Origin: Flavipsychrobacter stenotrophus
GTDB lineage: Bacteria; Bacteroidota; Bacteroidia; Chitinophagales; Chitinophagaceae
NCBI GenBank assembly: GCA_947372365.1
Contig: CANBTK010000070.1
Coordinates: 1 to 7,729, forward strand
DNA length: 7,729 nt
Direction: 5' to 3'
Shown: piece by piece, positions 1-5,727 of the stretch
Layout of the letters: every line of letters starts with the position of its first letter
Numbering within the stretch: position 1 is the first letter of the stretch
Program-made: the position numbers and the translations under genes
Notes under the pieces: generated by a model
What the model saw: the letters and a program-made list of their open reading frames with translations, nothing else
Databases searched by the model: none
Told to the model about the DNA's origin: nothing

Positions 1-1
1 A

Positions 2-88
2 AATAAGCGAGTTTCATTTGATGCGCTCTACATTGACACTAAAGGTTTTACTTTTGACAGAGATGGATATAATGAAAGACGAAGCTAA
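2..88 (+). CDS. C-terminal tail of an unrecognised protein (5' end outside the window)
   Basis: This frame is open from the window edge to a TAA at 86-88 and gives 28 residues rich in aromatic and acidic residues (SFDALYIDTKGFTFDRDGY in the middle, ending NERRS). That composition reads like genuine protein, whereas the overlapping frame used by the next gene is low-complexity over the same bases. I do not recognise the family and assign no function. Its end overlaps the start of the next small gene by 17 bases, an arrangement typical of translationally coupled genes, so the two probably share an operon. With only 28 codons visible, the gene call rests on residue composition and the overlap. 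Confidence 0.5.
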   Translation, partial: NKRVSFDALYIDTKGFTFDRDGYNERRS

Positions 89-272
89 CGTAGCTGCCCA
101 TAAGAATGATATTCCTAATAAATGGAATACAATGAGCGATTCACTAAAGGAAAAAATTATTCAAGGGATTAAAGAAATCGAAGCCAAACAAGCAATACCG
201 CTAACCGAAGTAGTCGGTAAATTAAGGGCTAAATACAAATTAAACAGTGAAAAAGAAGAAATGGAGCATTAA
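72..272 (+). CDS. Small antitoxin-like protein, 66 aa, without a recognisable toxin partner downstream
   Basis: The ATG at 72 is preferred to the upstream in-frame TTG (18) and ATG (21), because those would add a low-complexity leader lying inside the preceding gene. The product is small, charged and mostly helical. Residues 18-56 follow the pattern W-x(5)-LKEKIIQGIKEIE-x(5)-IP-x(2)-EV-x(3)-LRAKY. This resembles the short helical antitoxins of type II addiction modules that sit beside RelE/ParE-type toxins (recalled family pattern, not a search result). It ends in a charged tail, EKEEMEH. In such modules the antitoxin binds the toxin and often autoregulates the operon. No RelE/ParE-like reading frame follows before the next gene at 349, so the partner is either the cut-off upstream gene or missing. 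Calling it a small protein is safer than calling it an antitoxin. Confidence 0.6.
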   Translation: MKDEANVAAHKNDIPNKWNTMSDSLKEKIIQGIKEIEAKQAIPLTEVVGKLRAKYKLNSEKEEMEH

Positions 273-348
273 AAAAGAAAACGTCCAACAGATCTTTTCT
301 GATGTCAACTGCAAGGAAATCATTTAGAATAAATTCAACGAACGCTTT

Positions 349-1023
349 TTGAAAATAAAAATAGTAATTGCGCTGTTTGCTGCTTTGTTCACCTTCTCTT
401 GTGAGAATAAAAAACAGGGCAAAGCCTTTGATATTTTTAACGAAGGTGTGCGTTTTAGCCTTGATGCGGCAGATGAAGGTAACAAAGGAAACTATGAAAA
501 AGCATCACAACTGAATCGGCTGGCGATTGGCAAATTCAAGGAAACACTAAAACTTGATTCGAACCACGAGATTGCAAAAAGTGCGTTAGCACACAGCTTC
601 TATATTGCCGGAGAATATTCCGAAGCTATAAAGTGGTTTCAACTAGCTATGAGGACCAACGAAAAAGACGCAAGTTGTTACCGGGAATTGGGGTTATGCA
701 AAATAAATAACGGCGACTATATTGCCGGAAAAACAGATATTGACACCGCCTTTTTACTGGACACTTCAAAAGAAATAAGGGATATAACCATACAGGATAT
801 AGCAAATATTGGAAAGCAGGCGTTCGAGTATGGGGTAGGCTACATAAAACAAGGCGAAGATAAAAAAGGTAAAGATTATCAAACAGCCGGCGTAGGGATA
901 TTGATGCTCGCTTACGAATATGACAGCACACAAAAAAATATTGCGTTAACCATATCTACCTTAGCTGAGAGGGCAGGAAATAATACGATAGCAAAACAAT
1001 ACAGCATATTAGCCGCTTATTAA
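349..1023 (+). CDS. TPR-repeat lipoprotein, 224 aa
   Basis: The protein begins with a lipoprotein signal: Lys at positions 2 and 4, a hydrophobic run at 5-16, and FTFSC with the likely lipidated Cys at 18. The mature part should therefore be tethered to an envelope membrane. Residues about 45-140 are helical and fit two to three tetratricopeptide repeats, including ALAHSFYIAGEYSEAIKWF (79-97) and YRELGLCKINNGDY (111-124). TPRs are protein-binding scaffolds; no catalytic motif is visible and the partner is unknown. The C-terminal part (about 150-224) is also helical. The start is TTG at 349: an in-frame stop lies at 325-327, and no ATG or GTG occurs before the signal peptide. No Shine-Dalgarno sequence is visible, which is usual in Bacteroidota. 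It runs towards tfoX and ends 27 bases before that gene's stop codon. Codon use is more A-rich than in murF-alr. Confidence 0.85.
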   Translation: MKIKIVIALFAALFTFSCENKKQGKAFDIFNEGVRFSLDAADEGNKGNYEKASQLNRLAIGKFKETLKLDSNHEIAKSALAHSFYIAGEYSEAIKWFQLAMRTNEKDASCYRELGLCKINNGDYIAGKTDIDTAFLLDTSKEIRDITIQDIANIGKQAFEYGVGYIKQGEDKKGKDYQTAGVGILMLAYEYDSTQKNIALTISTLAERAGNNTIAKQYSILAAY

Positions 1024-1032
1024 ATGGCTAAG

Positions 1033-1068
1033 GCCTTTTTATTAAAAGGCTCATTTCTTTGCCTTTTT
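1033..1068. terminator. Convergent, probably bidirectional terminator between the TPR gene and tfoX
   Basis: Three 7-base arms lie in a row: GCCTTTT (1033-1039), AAAAGGC (1044-1050) and GCCTTTT (1061-1067, with one more T). The middle arm can pair perfectly with either side. Pairing with the right arm gives a hairpin with a 10-nt loop, ending in a T run on the plus strand and in GCCTTTT on the minus strand. The right arm lies inside the last codons of tfoX, and the tfoX TGA (1051-1053) falls in the loop. T runs after the stem are short, so efficiency is uncertain. Confidence 0.45.
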
Positions 1069-1383
1069 CACTACCTCAATTTTACTTACTTCGCTCATTG
1101 CAATGGTAGCATAGTGTTTCCATTTATCAGAGTGCCGCTCGGGAAGCTGTACCCAGCCCCCCATCGGCCTGCCGCCCATAGGGTCAAACAATTTGGCTCC
1201 TTCAAGTGCCAACGCTTCATCGAGCGAACCTCCCGATAATTTAACTATAAAATCGTCTTTCTGAAACATAACGCCAGCCTTGCCATTGGGCGCTTTAATA
1301 CACATGGCACCAAACATTTTGCCCTCCTGCGCACCGGGCAACTCAGTCGCTATCTTATGAAATAGTTCTTCTGCATTTGGCAT
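1051..1383 (-). CDS. TfoX N-terminal-domain protein, 110 aa
   Basis: The length and sequence match a stand-alone TfoX/Sxy N-terminal domain. Characteristic stretches are GKMFGAMCIK (21-30), the turn APNGKAGVMF (31-40), KDDFIVKLS (42-50) and a Gly-rich segment around FDPMGGRPMGGW (66-77). In gammaproteobacteria full TfoX/Sxy is a competence regulator acting with CRP. The single-domain versions common in Bacteroidota have no established role, so competence should not be inferred here. There is no signal peptide, so it is probably cytoplasmic, and it ends in a basic tail, VVKKAKK. The ATG at 1383 is the only good start: the ATG just upstream runs straight into a stop. It is divergent from murF-alr with 89 bases between the start codons, and convergent with the TPR gene. 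Confidence 0.87.
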   Translation of the reverse strand: MPNAEELFHKIATELPGAQEGKMFGAMCIKAPNGKAGVMFQKDDFIVKLSGGSLDEALALEGAKLFDPMGGRPMGGWVQLPERHSDKWKHYATIAMSEVSKIEVVKKAKK

Positions 1384-1401
1384 GAGGTTACATTTTTAGC
1401 G

Positions 1402-1419
1402 AAATTACAAACGTAATTT
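1402..1419. promoter_or_regulatory. Inverted repeat overlapping a -7 element in the tfoX / murF-alr divergent region
   Basis: AAATTAC (1402-1408) and GTAATTT (1413-1419) form a perfect 7-bp inverted repeat separated by AAAC. The minus strand of 1408-1415 reads TACGTTTG, an exact match to the Bacteroidota -7 consensus TAnnTTTG. It is placed so that a tfoX transcript would start about 20 nt before its ATG. No good TTG/TTTG -33 element sits at the usual spacing, so the promoter is only partly supported. On the plus strand, GATATTTG (1422-1429) is a one-mismatch -7 for murF-alr. A dimeric repressor site is a reasonable inference, because the repeat covers the -7 element. Confidence 0.4.
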
Positions 1420-1472
1420 AGGATATTTGCACCTTCTTAGCACCAACGTAAAAACTAATCCCAACCCACTGC

Positions 1473-3980
1473 ATGAAGAGTTTAGAGCAATTAAAAAAAT
1501 GGTGCCATGGTTCCTTGCTGTCAGGCGATGGCGAAGATGTTGCCATTGAAGGGCTGGATATAGACAGCCGCAACATTGAGCACCCCGAAAGCTCGCTCTT
1601 TATAGCACTTAAAACCAACCTTAGGGATGGGCACAACTATATTGCCGATGCTTACGCACATGGCGTGCGCAGCTTTCTGGTTTCACAAAGTATTGATGCC
1701 GCCCTATACCCGGCAGCCAATATTATACTCGTAAAAGATACCCTGGCCGCACTGCAGCAAATAGCAGGCAACTACAGGAAACAATTCAAGTTCCCTGTTA
1801 TAGGCATCACTGGCAGTAATGGCAAAACAATAGTTAAAGAATGGCTCTACCAGCTGCTTGGCAGCCAGTACAATACAGTAAGGAGCCCTAAAAGTTATAA
1901 CTCACAGGTGGGCGTGCCGCTTTCGGTATGGCAGATAGAAAAGGGGCACGAGCTTGGTATATTTGAGGCCGGCATATCGCAGCCCGGCGAGATGGACAAA
2001 CTGGAAAGAGTGATACAACCCTCTATAGGTATTTTCACCAACGTTGGCGAAGCGCACAGCGAGGGCTTCATGAATATCCGCCAGAAAATAAACGAAAAAC
2101 TGGTGCTGTTCAGCCACGCCCGCTACCTCGTATATTGCCACGACCACGCACAGCTTAACGAGTGCATTGTACCCTACATGCACCATGTAAGTGGCAGGAA
2201 CGAAGAGTACTCGCTACAACTATTTTCATGGTCAGTAAAGCAGGATGCTAACCTGCGCATTACAGCCATCAACAAGCAGCAAAATAAAACTGAAATAACA
2301 GGCCTTTACCAGGGTGCGGAAATGGCTATTACCATTCCCTTCAGCGATGCAGCATCTATCGAAAATGCCATACACTGCTGGTGCGTAGCGCTGCTGCTTA
2401 AAATGCCGCAGGAGGCCATTCAGGCGGGCATGGCTGCATTGCAACCGGTATCTATGCGCCTGGAGCTAAGGCATGGCTCCAACGACTGCACCATCATCAA
2501 CGATGCTTACAATTCCGACCTGACTTCATTACAATTGGCCTTGGCTTACCTTGACCAGCAGCGGCAGCATATGCAGCATACTGTCATCATGTCTGACATG
2601 CTGCAAATGGGCAAGCGCGACCTGGACCTTTATGACGAAGTTGCAACGCTGGTAAGCAAGCGCAGCATACAGCGTTTTATAGGCATAGGCCCTGCGCTTT
2701 ACAAAAACAAAGCATCGTTCAGGAAGCATAAAAAACTGCGCAGTATCTTCTTCAAATCCACCGCCGATTTCCTGAAGAATTTCCACTTGCTCACCTTCAG
2801 CAAAGAAGCCATACTGCTCAAAGGCGCACGCGTATTTGCATTCGAAAAAATAGGCTTGCTGCTGGAACAGCAAATACACCAGACGGTGCTATCCATCAAC
2901 TTGTCAACACTCCGCCAGAACCTGGATGTGTTCAGGGCTGAAGTGCAACCGGGAATTAAGTTTATGGCTATGGTAAAGGCATTTGCTTATGGCAGTGGCA
3001 GCTTTGAAATTGCCAACCTGTTGCAACACGCCGGGGTTGACTACCTTACAGTCGCCTATACCGATGAAGGTATTGCACTGCGCAAATCAGGCATTACAGT
3101 GCCTATCATGGTCATGAGCCCAGATGCTACTTCGTTTGACAGGATGATAGCCTGGAAACTAGAACCCGAAATATATAACTTCCGCTCACTGGCTATGTTT
3201 ACGCAAATAGCCTATACCCTACAGGCGCACCAATACCCCATACATATAAAACTGGATACCGGCATGCACAGGCTGGGCTTCGGGCAAGGCGATTTAAATG
3301 AATTGGGCACCCTCCTTAATGAAACCCCAATACTTAAAGTGGCCAGCATCTTCAGCCACCTGGCTGCGAGCGAAGACCCAGAGCAAGACTATTTTACCCA
3401 ACAACAAGGCAGCTTGTTTGAGCTGATGAGCGGCCAGCTCATGGAGGCAATTCGCTACCTCCCCGCACGGCACCTGGTTAACTCAGCTGGCATAGTGCGC
3501 CACCCTTCTCTGCATTACGATATGGTGAGGCTGGGCCTGGGACTCTATGGCGTTGACGGCAGCCATGTGCTGGAAAGCAAGCTAAGCCAGGTAAGCACGC
3601 TCAAAACAATGCTGGCGCAGGTAAGGGATGTACCGAAAGGGGAAAGCATAGGTTATGGGCACAAAGCCATCGCTGCGGAAAACATGCGCATCGCCACCAT
3701 ATGCATTGGCTACGCCGATGGCTATTTCAGGGCATTTGGCAACGGAAATGCCTACGTACTCATCCACGGCCAGCAAGCTAAGACAATAGGCTCCATTTGC
3801 ATGGATATGTGCATGGTAGATATCACTAACATCCCTGATGCCAAAGAAGGCGACGAAGCCGTTGTCTTTAGCAACGAACTACCCGTTACTGAATTAGCCA
3901 AATGGGCAGGCACTATATCCTACGAAGTAATGACCAGCATCTCACAAAGGGTGAAGAGGGTTTATGTGAATGAAGGGTAA
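1473..3980 (+). CDS. murF-alr: Bifunctional UDP-MurNAc-tripeptide:D-Ala-D-Ala ligase / alanine racemase, 835 aa
   Basis: Two enzymes are fused. Residues about 1-460 are MurF, which joins D-Ala-D-Ala to UDP-MurNAc-tripeptide in the cytoplasm. Visible marks are the ATP-binding GITGSNGKT (111-119) followed by KE, YNSQVGVPLSVW (142-153), FEAGIS..GEM (164-174), TNVGEAH (189-195) and the C-terminal-domain motif DAYNS (344-348, usually DAYNAN). Residues about 470-835 are a PLP-dependent alanine racemase converting L-Ala to D-Ala. Lys502 in MVKAFAYG is the PLP lysine; other marks are KLDTGMHRLGF (593-603), SHLAASED (628-635), NSAG (670-673), MVRLGLGLYG (684-693), Tyr728 in SIGYG as the opposite catalytic base, IGYADGY (745-751) and ICMD (775-778). 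The phosphate-contacting Tyr of Bacillus-type Alr is Gln825 here (SISQRVKR), which I believe is a common variant. Both halves look full-length and active. The fusion is known in Bacteroidota. The ATG at 1473 places the normal MurF N terminus; no Shine-Dalgarno sequence is visible. Confidence 0.96.
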   Translation: MKSLEQLKKWCHGSLLSGDGEDVAIEGLDIDSRNIEHPESSLFIALKTNLRDGHNYIADAYAHGVRSFLVSQSIDAALYPAANIILVKDTLAALQQIAGNYRKQFKFPVIGITGSNGKTIVKEWLYQLLGSQYNTVRSPKSYNSQVGVPLSVWQIEKGHELGIFEAGISQPGEMDKLERVIQPSIGIFTNVGEAHSEGFMNIRQKINEKLVLFSHARYLVYCHDHAQLNECIVPYMHHVSGRNEEYSLQLFSWSVKQDANLRITAINKQQNKTEITGLYQGAEMAITIPFSDAASIENAIHCWCVALLLKMPQEAIQAGMAALQPVSMRLELRHGSNDCTIINDAYNSDLTSLQLALAYLDQQRQHMQHTVIMSDMLQMGKRDLDLYDEVATLVSKRSIQRFIGIGPALYKNKASFRKHKKLRSIFFKSTADFLKNFHLLTFSKEAILLKGARVFAFEKIGLLLEQQIHQTVLSINLSTLRQNLDVFRAEVQPGIKFMAMVKAFAYGSGSFEIANLLQHAGVDYLTVAYTDEGIALRKSGITVPIMVMSPDATSFDRMIAWKLEPEIYNFRSLAMFTQIAYTLQAHQYPIHIKLDTGMHRLGFGQGDLNELGTLLNETPILKVASIFSHLAASEDPEQDYFTQQQGSLFELMSGQLMEAIRYLPARHLVNSAGIVRHPSLHYDMVRLGLGLYGVDGSHVLESKLSQVSTLKTMLAQVRDVPKGESIGYGHKAIAAENMRIATICIGYADGYFRAFGNGNAYVLIHGQQAKTIGSICMDMCMVDITNIPDAKEGDEAVVFSNELPVTELAKWAGTISYEVMTSISQRVKRVYVNEG

Positions 3981-3982
3981 TT

Positions 3983-4034
3983 CAGTCGGCAGTTTTTTTC
4001 AGTCGGCAGTATGCAGTTGGCAATTTGCAGTCCC
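3983..4034. repeat. Degenerate heptamer tandem repeat at the 3' junction of murF-alr
   Basis: Starting two bases after the murF-alr stop, seven units begin with CAGT (one has CAAT). The first is CAGTCGG (3983-3989), followed by a CAGT stretched with a T run (3990-3999). Then come five contiguous 7-base units from 4000 to 4034, including CAGTCGG, CAGTATG and CAGTTGG. After 4035 the sequence decays into GT-rich DNA (TTGGTGGTTGGTAGT) up to the neighbouring gene's stop at 4078. It lies between convergent genes, where no clear hairpin terminator is seen. Function is unknown; I recall similar CAGTTGG-like intergenic repeats in other Bacteroidota. Confidence 0.7.
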
Positions 4035-4077
4035 CTGTTTTAGTTGGTGGTTGGTAGTGGGCAGGTTATAATTCCGA

Positions 4078-4707
4078 TCATTTCCAGCCATTACATTTCA
4101 TCAAATTCATACAAGCCGGGCAGAAATGGTTTTCTTCGTCAAAATGATTTTGACCTTCGGCATCGCGCATATAGCATGCGGTACTCGTACAATGGGGAAT
4201 GCCAAAATTATGCCCAAGCTCATGAATAACAACCTTGTACAACTGACTGGTCAAATTATTTCGATGCAACCTATGTAGAGATACTACAGATGCCCTTCCC
4301 GGTTGATAGCCTAATCCCATCACTCCCCAGTCGGTAATATTTCCTTTGCTTGTGCTAATATCCTGATAGGCCAGACCGACAATAATAGTGTTTCCAACAG
4401 ACCGTCGCGCCAGGAATGCAATTAAAGAATCTGCCTTATACCGATTTCTTGGAGCGTAATAAGCTGACGCAGGCAAGGGGATTTCGGCATTGAGCTTTAC
4501 CTGATCATATGACTTTTGAAGGGTGTTGTACAAAAAAGTGACCTCACTGGTCGGCATTCCACAAAACGGCTGAATAACTATGGTGTCAACGCTTCGCACC
4601 CTAGGAAAGGCACATGCGACTCTTTTTAGTGCATAGTTAGGCAACAAAAGAAATGAACTTGCGATTAGAATTAAAACTGCACCCCAAATCAATAATTTCC
4701 TTGTCAT
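4078..4707 (-). CDS. Membrane-anchored archaemetzincin-type zinc metalloprotease, 209 aa
   Basis: The metzincin zinc site HELGHNFGIPHC is at residues 162-173. It is followed by C-Y-M at 178-180 and CPAC at 196-199, the extra Cys set that defines archaemetzincins (HExxHxxGx3Cx4CxM...CxxC). The two early His and a third ligand bind the catalytic zinc, Glu163 is the base, and the cysteines hold a second zinc. The upstream segment VMGLGYQPGRASVVSL (129-144) is also family-like. Only 15 residues separate the Met from CxxC; the usual description gives 17. The ATG at 4707 is preferred to a TTG at 4725, since it puts TRK directly before the hydrophobic helix (5-23). With no lipobox or clean cleavage site, this is probably a signal anchor with the protease in the periplasm, unlike the soluble archaeal form. 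It lies 78 bases downstream of porT on the same strand, so co-transcription is possible. Its substrate is unknown. Confidence 0.88.
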   Translation of the reverse strand: MTRKLLIWGAVLILIASSFLLLPNYALKRVACAFPRVRSVDTIVIQPFCGMPTSEVTFLYNTLQKSYDQVKLNAEIPLPASAYYAPRNRYKADSLIAFLARRSVGNTIIVGLAYQDISTSKGNITDWGVMGLGYQPGRASVVSLHRLHRNNLTSQLYKVVIHELGHNFGIPHCTSTACYMRDAEGQNHFDEENHFCPACMNLMKCNGWK

Positions 4708-4785
4708 GTTACCACTAGATGTCAAAGGTTAATACCGAAAACCCTAAAAGGTCACCTGTGCGCAAAAAGAAACTTCTAACTAAAA

Positions 4786-5487
4786 CTACCCTTCGAGGTG
4801 AATAGAAATAACGATCATTCTGGTAAGCAGTTTTTCCAAGGCATTGGTAAGGGGGAGGTTCCTGTCAATAAAGAGCTGGTTGGTAAGCCCTTGGCTCAAC
4901 TTTATTTCAGGAGAAAAAATGAAATTAGGGTTAAAGAATTCAAAGCCTACACCTATTTCATACCCAAAATCTACCGGGCTTACTTTCAGGAATTCGTCTG
5001 TGCGGCGCGAACGGGCGTTTGCTGCAAGGTCGTAGTCGAACTTAGTACCAACAATAGCGTAAAACCTGAAGTTATTAATACGGTCACTTTTGAACTTTAG
5101 TTGCAGGGGCAAGTGCATATAAATAGCCTCAATCCCCCTGTCGGCAAGGCTATCTTTAGGGTATCCGTAACGGTATTCCAACCTCTTTTCGGCGAAAGCA
5201 AGCGACGGCACAAAACGAAGGTCAATGAAATTGGTAAGCTTGAGGTTGCCCAGCAGGCCCAGGTTAAAGCCTGGCTGCCAGTGCGGTTGTATAGTTTTAA
5301 AGGTATCTGTATTGGCAAATGAAGAAGAATAGTTTACCTGATAAACCGACAAATTAACGCCGAACGTAATGCCGAAGTAGTACTTTTTATCGTCGTGGTC
5401 CGGCATACTCAATGCAACGCGCTGGGCTATAGCTGGGAAAGAAAAAAGAAGTACAATAAGTGGTAATAATATTCTGCCGGGGCGCAT
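4786..5487 (-). CDS. porT: PorT family outer-membrane protein of the type IX secretion system, 233 aa
   Basis: The protein starts with a classical signal peptide (hydrophobic 6-16, likely cleavage after AIA at 19-21). Next comes KKYYFGITFGVNLS (34-47), then alternating amphipathic strands expected of a small outer-membrane beta-barrel. PorT-like segments are GFNLGLLGNLKL (73-84), DLRFVPSLAFAEKRLEYRYG (89-108), LPLQLKFKSDR (126-136), GTKFDYDLAA (147-156) and YEIGVGFEFF (176-185). The chain ends in strand-like VISIHLEG. PorT is required for the type IX system, which exports proteins with a C-terminal sorting domain across the outer membrane of Bacteroidota. The ATG at 5487 precedes the signal peptide directly. 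A weak -7-like element, TACTTTG, lies on the minus strand at 5517-5523. The main alternative is a generic PorT-related outer-membrane beta-barrel protein outside the secretion system; the sequence favours true PorT. Confidence 0.86.
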   Translation of the reverse strand: MRPGRILLPLIVLLFSFPAIAQRVALSMPDHDDKKYYFGITFGVNLSVYQVNYSSSFANTDTFKTIQPHWQPGFNLGLLGNLKLTNFIDLRFVPSLAFAEKRLEYRYGYPKDSLADRGIEAIYMHLPLQLKFKSDRINNFRFYAIVGTKFDYDLAANARSRRTDEFLKVSPVDFGYEIGVGFEFFNPNFIFSPEIKLSQGLTNQLFIDRNLPLTNALEKLLTRMIVISIHLEG

Positions 5488-5597
5488 GAAGTAGTCAATT
5501 GTTCTGGTAACTAACGCAAAGTACGAAGTTTACAGTATGTATCTTGCCCGTTTTCCACATTTATGACACCGAAATAACAATTTTTTACAAATTTTTT

Positions 5598-5628
5598 TCT
5601 GTTAGGTGCAAACTTTTAATTAACTTTG
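5598..5628 (+). promoter_or_regulatory. Bacteroidota-type promoter for a candidate small RNA
   Basis: TAACTTTG at 5621-5628 matches TAnnTTTG exactly. TCTG at 5598-5601 is one mismatch from the -33 TTTG, with the usual 19-base spacer. The predicted start is about 5633-5637, directly before an RNA hairpin, and no protein gene follows on this strand. Confidence 0.55.
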
Positions 5629-5633
5629 TTCCA

Positions 5634-5727
5634 CTATTTACGGTTAAGAAATCATTTTTTCCAAAAATAAAAGATATTTCCCTGACACCGTGAAAACTAC
5701 AGCCCCTGCACCTCAGGGGCTTTTTTT
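5634..5727 (+). ncRNA. Candidate small non-coding RNA, about 90 nt, unrecognised family
   Basis: This compact unit has its own promoter (5598-5628) and intrinsic terminator (5701-5727) and no convincing reading frame. Its body can fold into one long hairpin. UUUACGGU (5637-5644) pairs with ACCGUGAAA (bases 5687-5694, with one G-U pair). After an internal loop (5645-5647 against 5681-5686), GAAAU (5648-5652) pairs with AUUUC (5676-5680). An A-U-only stem (5654-5659 with 5663-5668) can form at the top. The terminator begins six bases after the outer stem closes. The layout of closing stem, bubble, upper stem and terminator, with its own promoter, loosely recalls 6S-type RNAs, but I cannot assign a family. 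It lacks the conserved signal recognition particle RNA motif. It lies between porT and the SNF2 gene, both on the opposite strand. The fold and start are inferred by eye; A/U-rich DNA makes some pairings likely by chance. Confidence 0.45.
5701..5727 (+). terminator. Intrinsic terminator of the candidate small RNA
   Basis: AGCCCCTG (5701-5708) and CAGGGGCT (5714-5721) form a perfect 8-bp GC-rich stem with a 5-base loop, followed by seven T (5721-5727). No matching T run exists on the minus strand, so it acts rightward. No plus-strand protein gene precedes it closely (the last one ends at 3980), which argues for a separate short transcript. Confidence 0.85.

Noticed and set aside
18..71. N-terminal extension of the antitoxin-like gene to the TTG at 18 or the ATG at 21.
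   Set aside because: The added 17-18 residues are low-complexity and overlap a frame that reads like the real end of another protein; the ATG at 72 gives a family-like length.
1902..2879. Several minus-strand open frames of 64-116 codons inside murF-alr.
   Set aside because: They lie opposite a strongly conserved long coding sequence, show no recognisable domain, and are antisense shadows.
1473..3980. The murF-alr fusion as a novel gene fusion.
   Set aside because: Fused MurF-alanine racemase is an established arrangement in Bacteroidota; no domain is missing and no frameshift is seen.
4708..4725. TTG start giving six more residues to the archaemetzincin.
   Set aside because: The ATG at 4707 puts the basic residues directly before the hydrophobic helix, as expected for a signal anchor.
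4798..5322. Plus-strand open frames of 63-100 codons opposite porT.
   Set aside because: They mirror the porT coding sequence, have no family resemblance or promoter, and their composition is that of reversed barrel codons.
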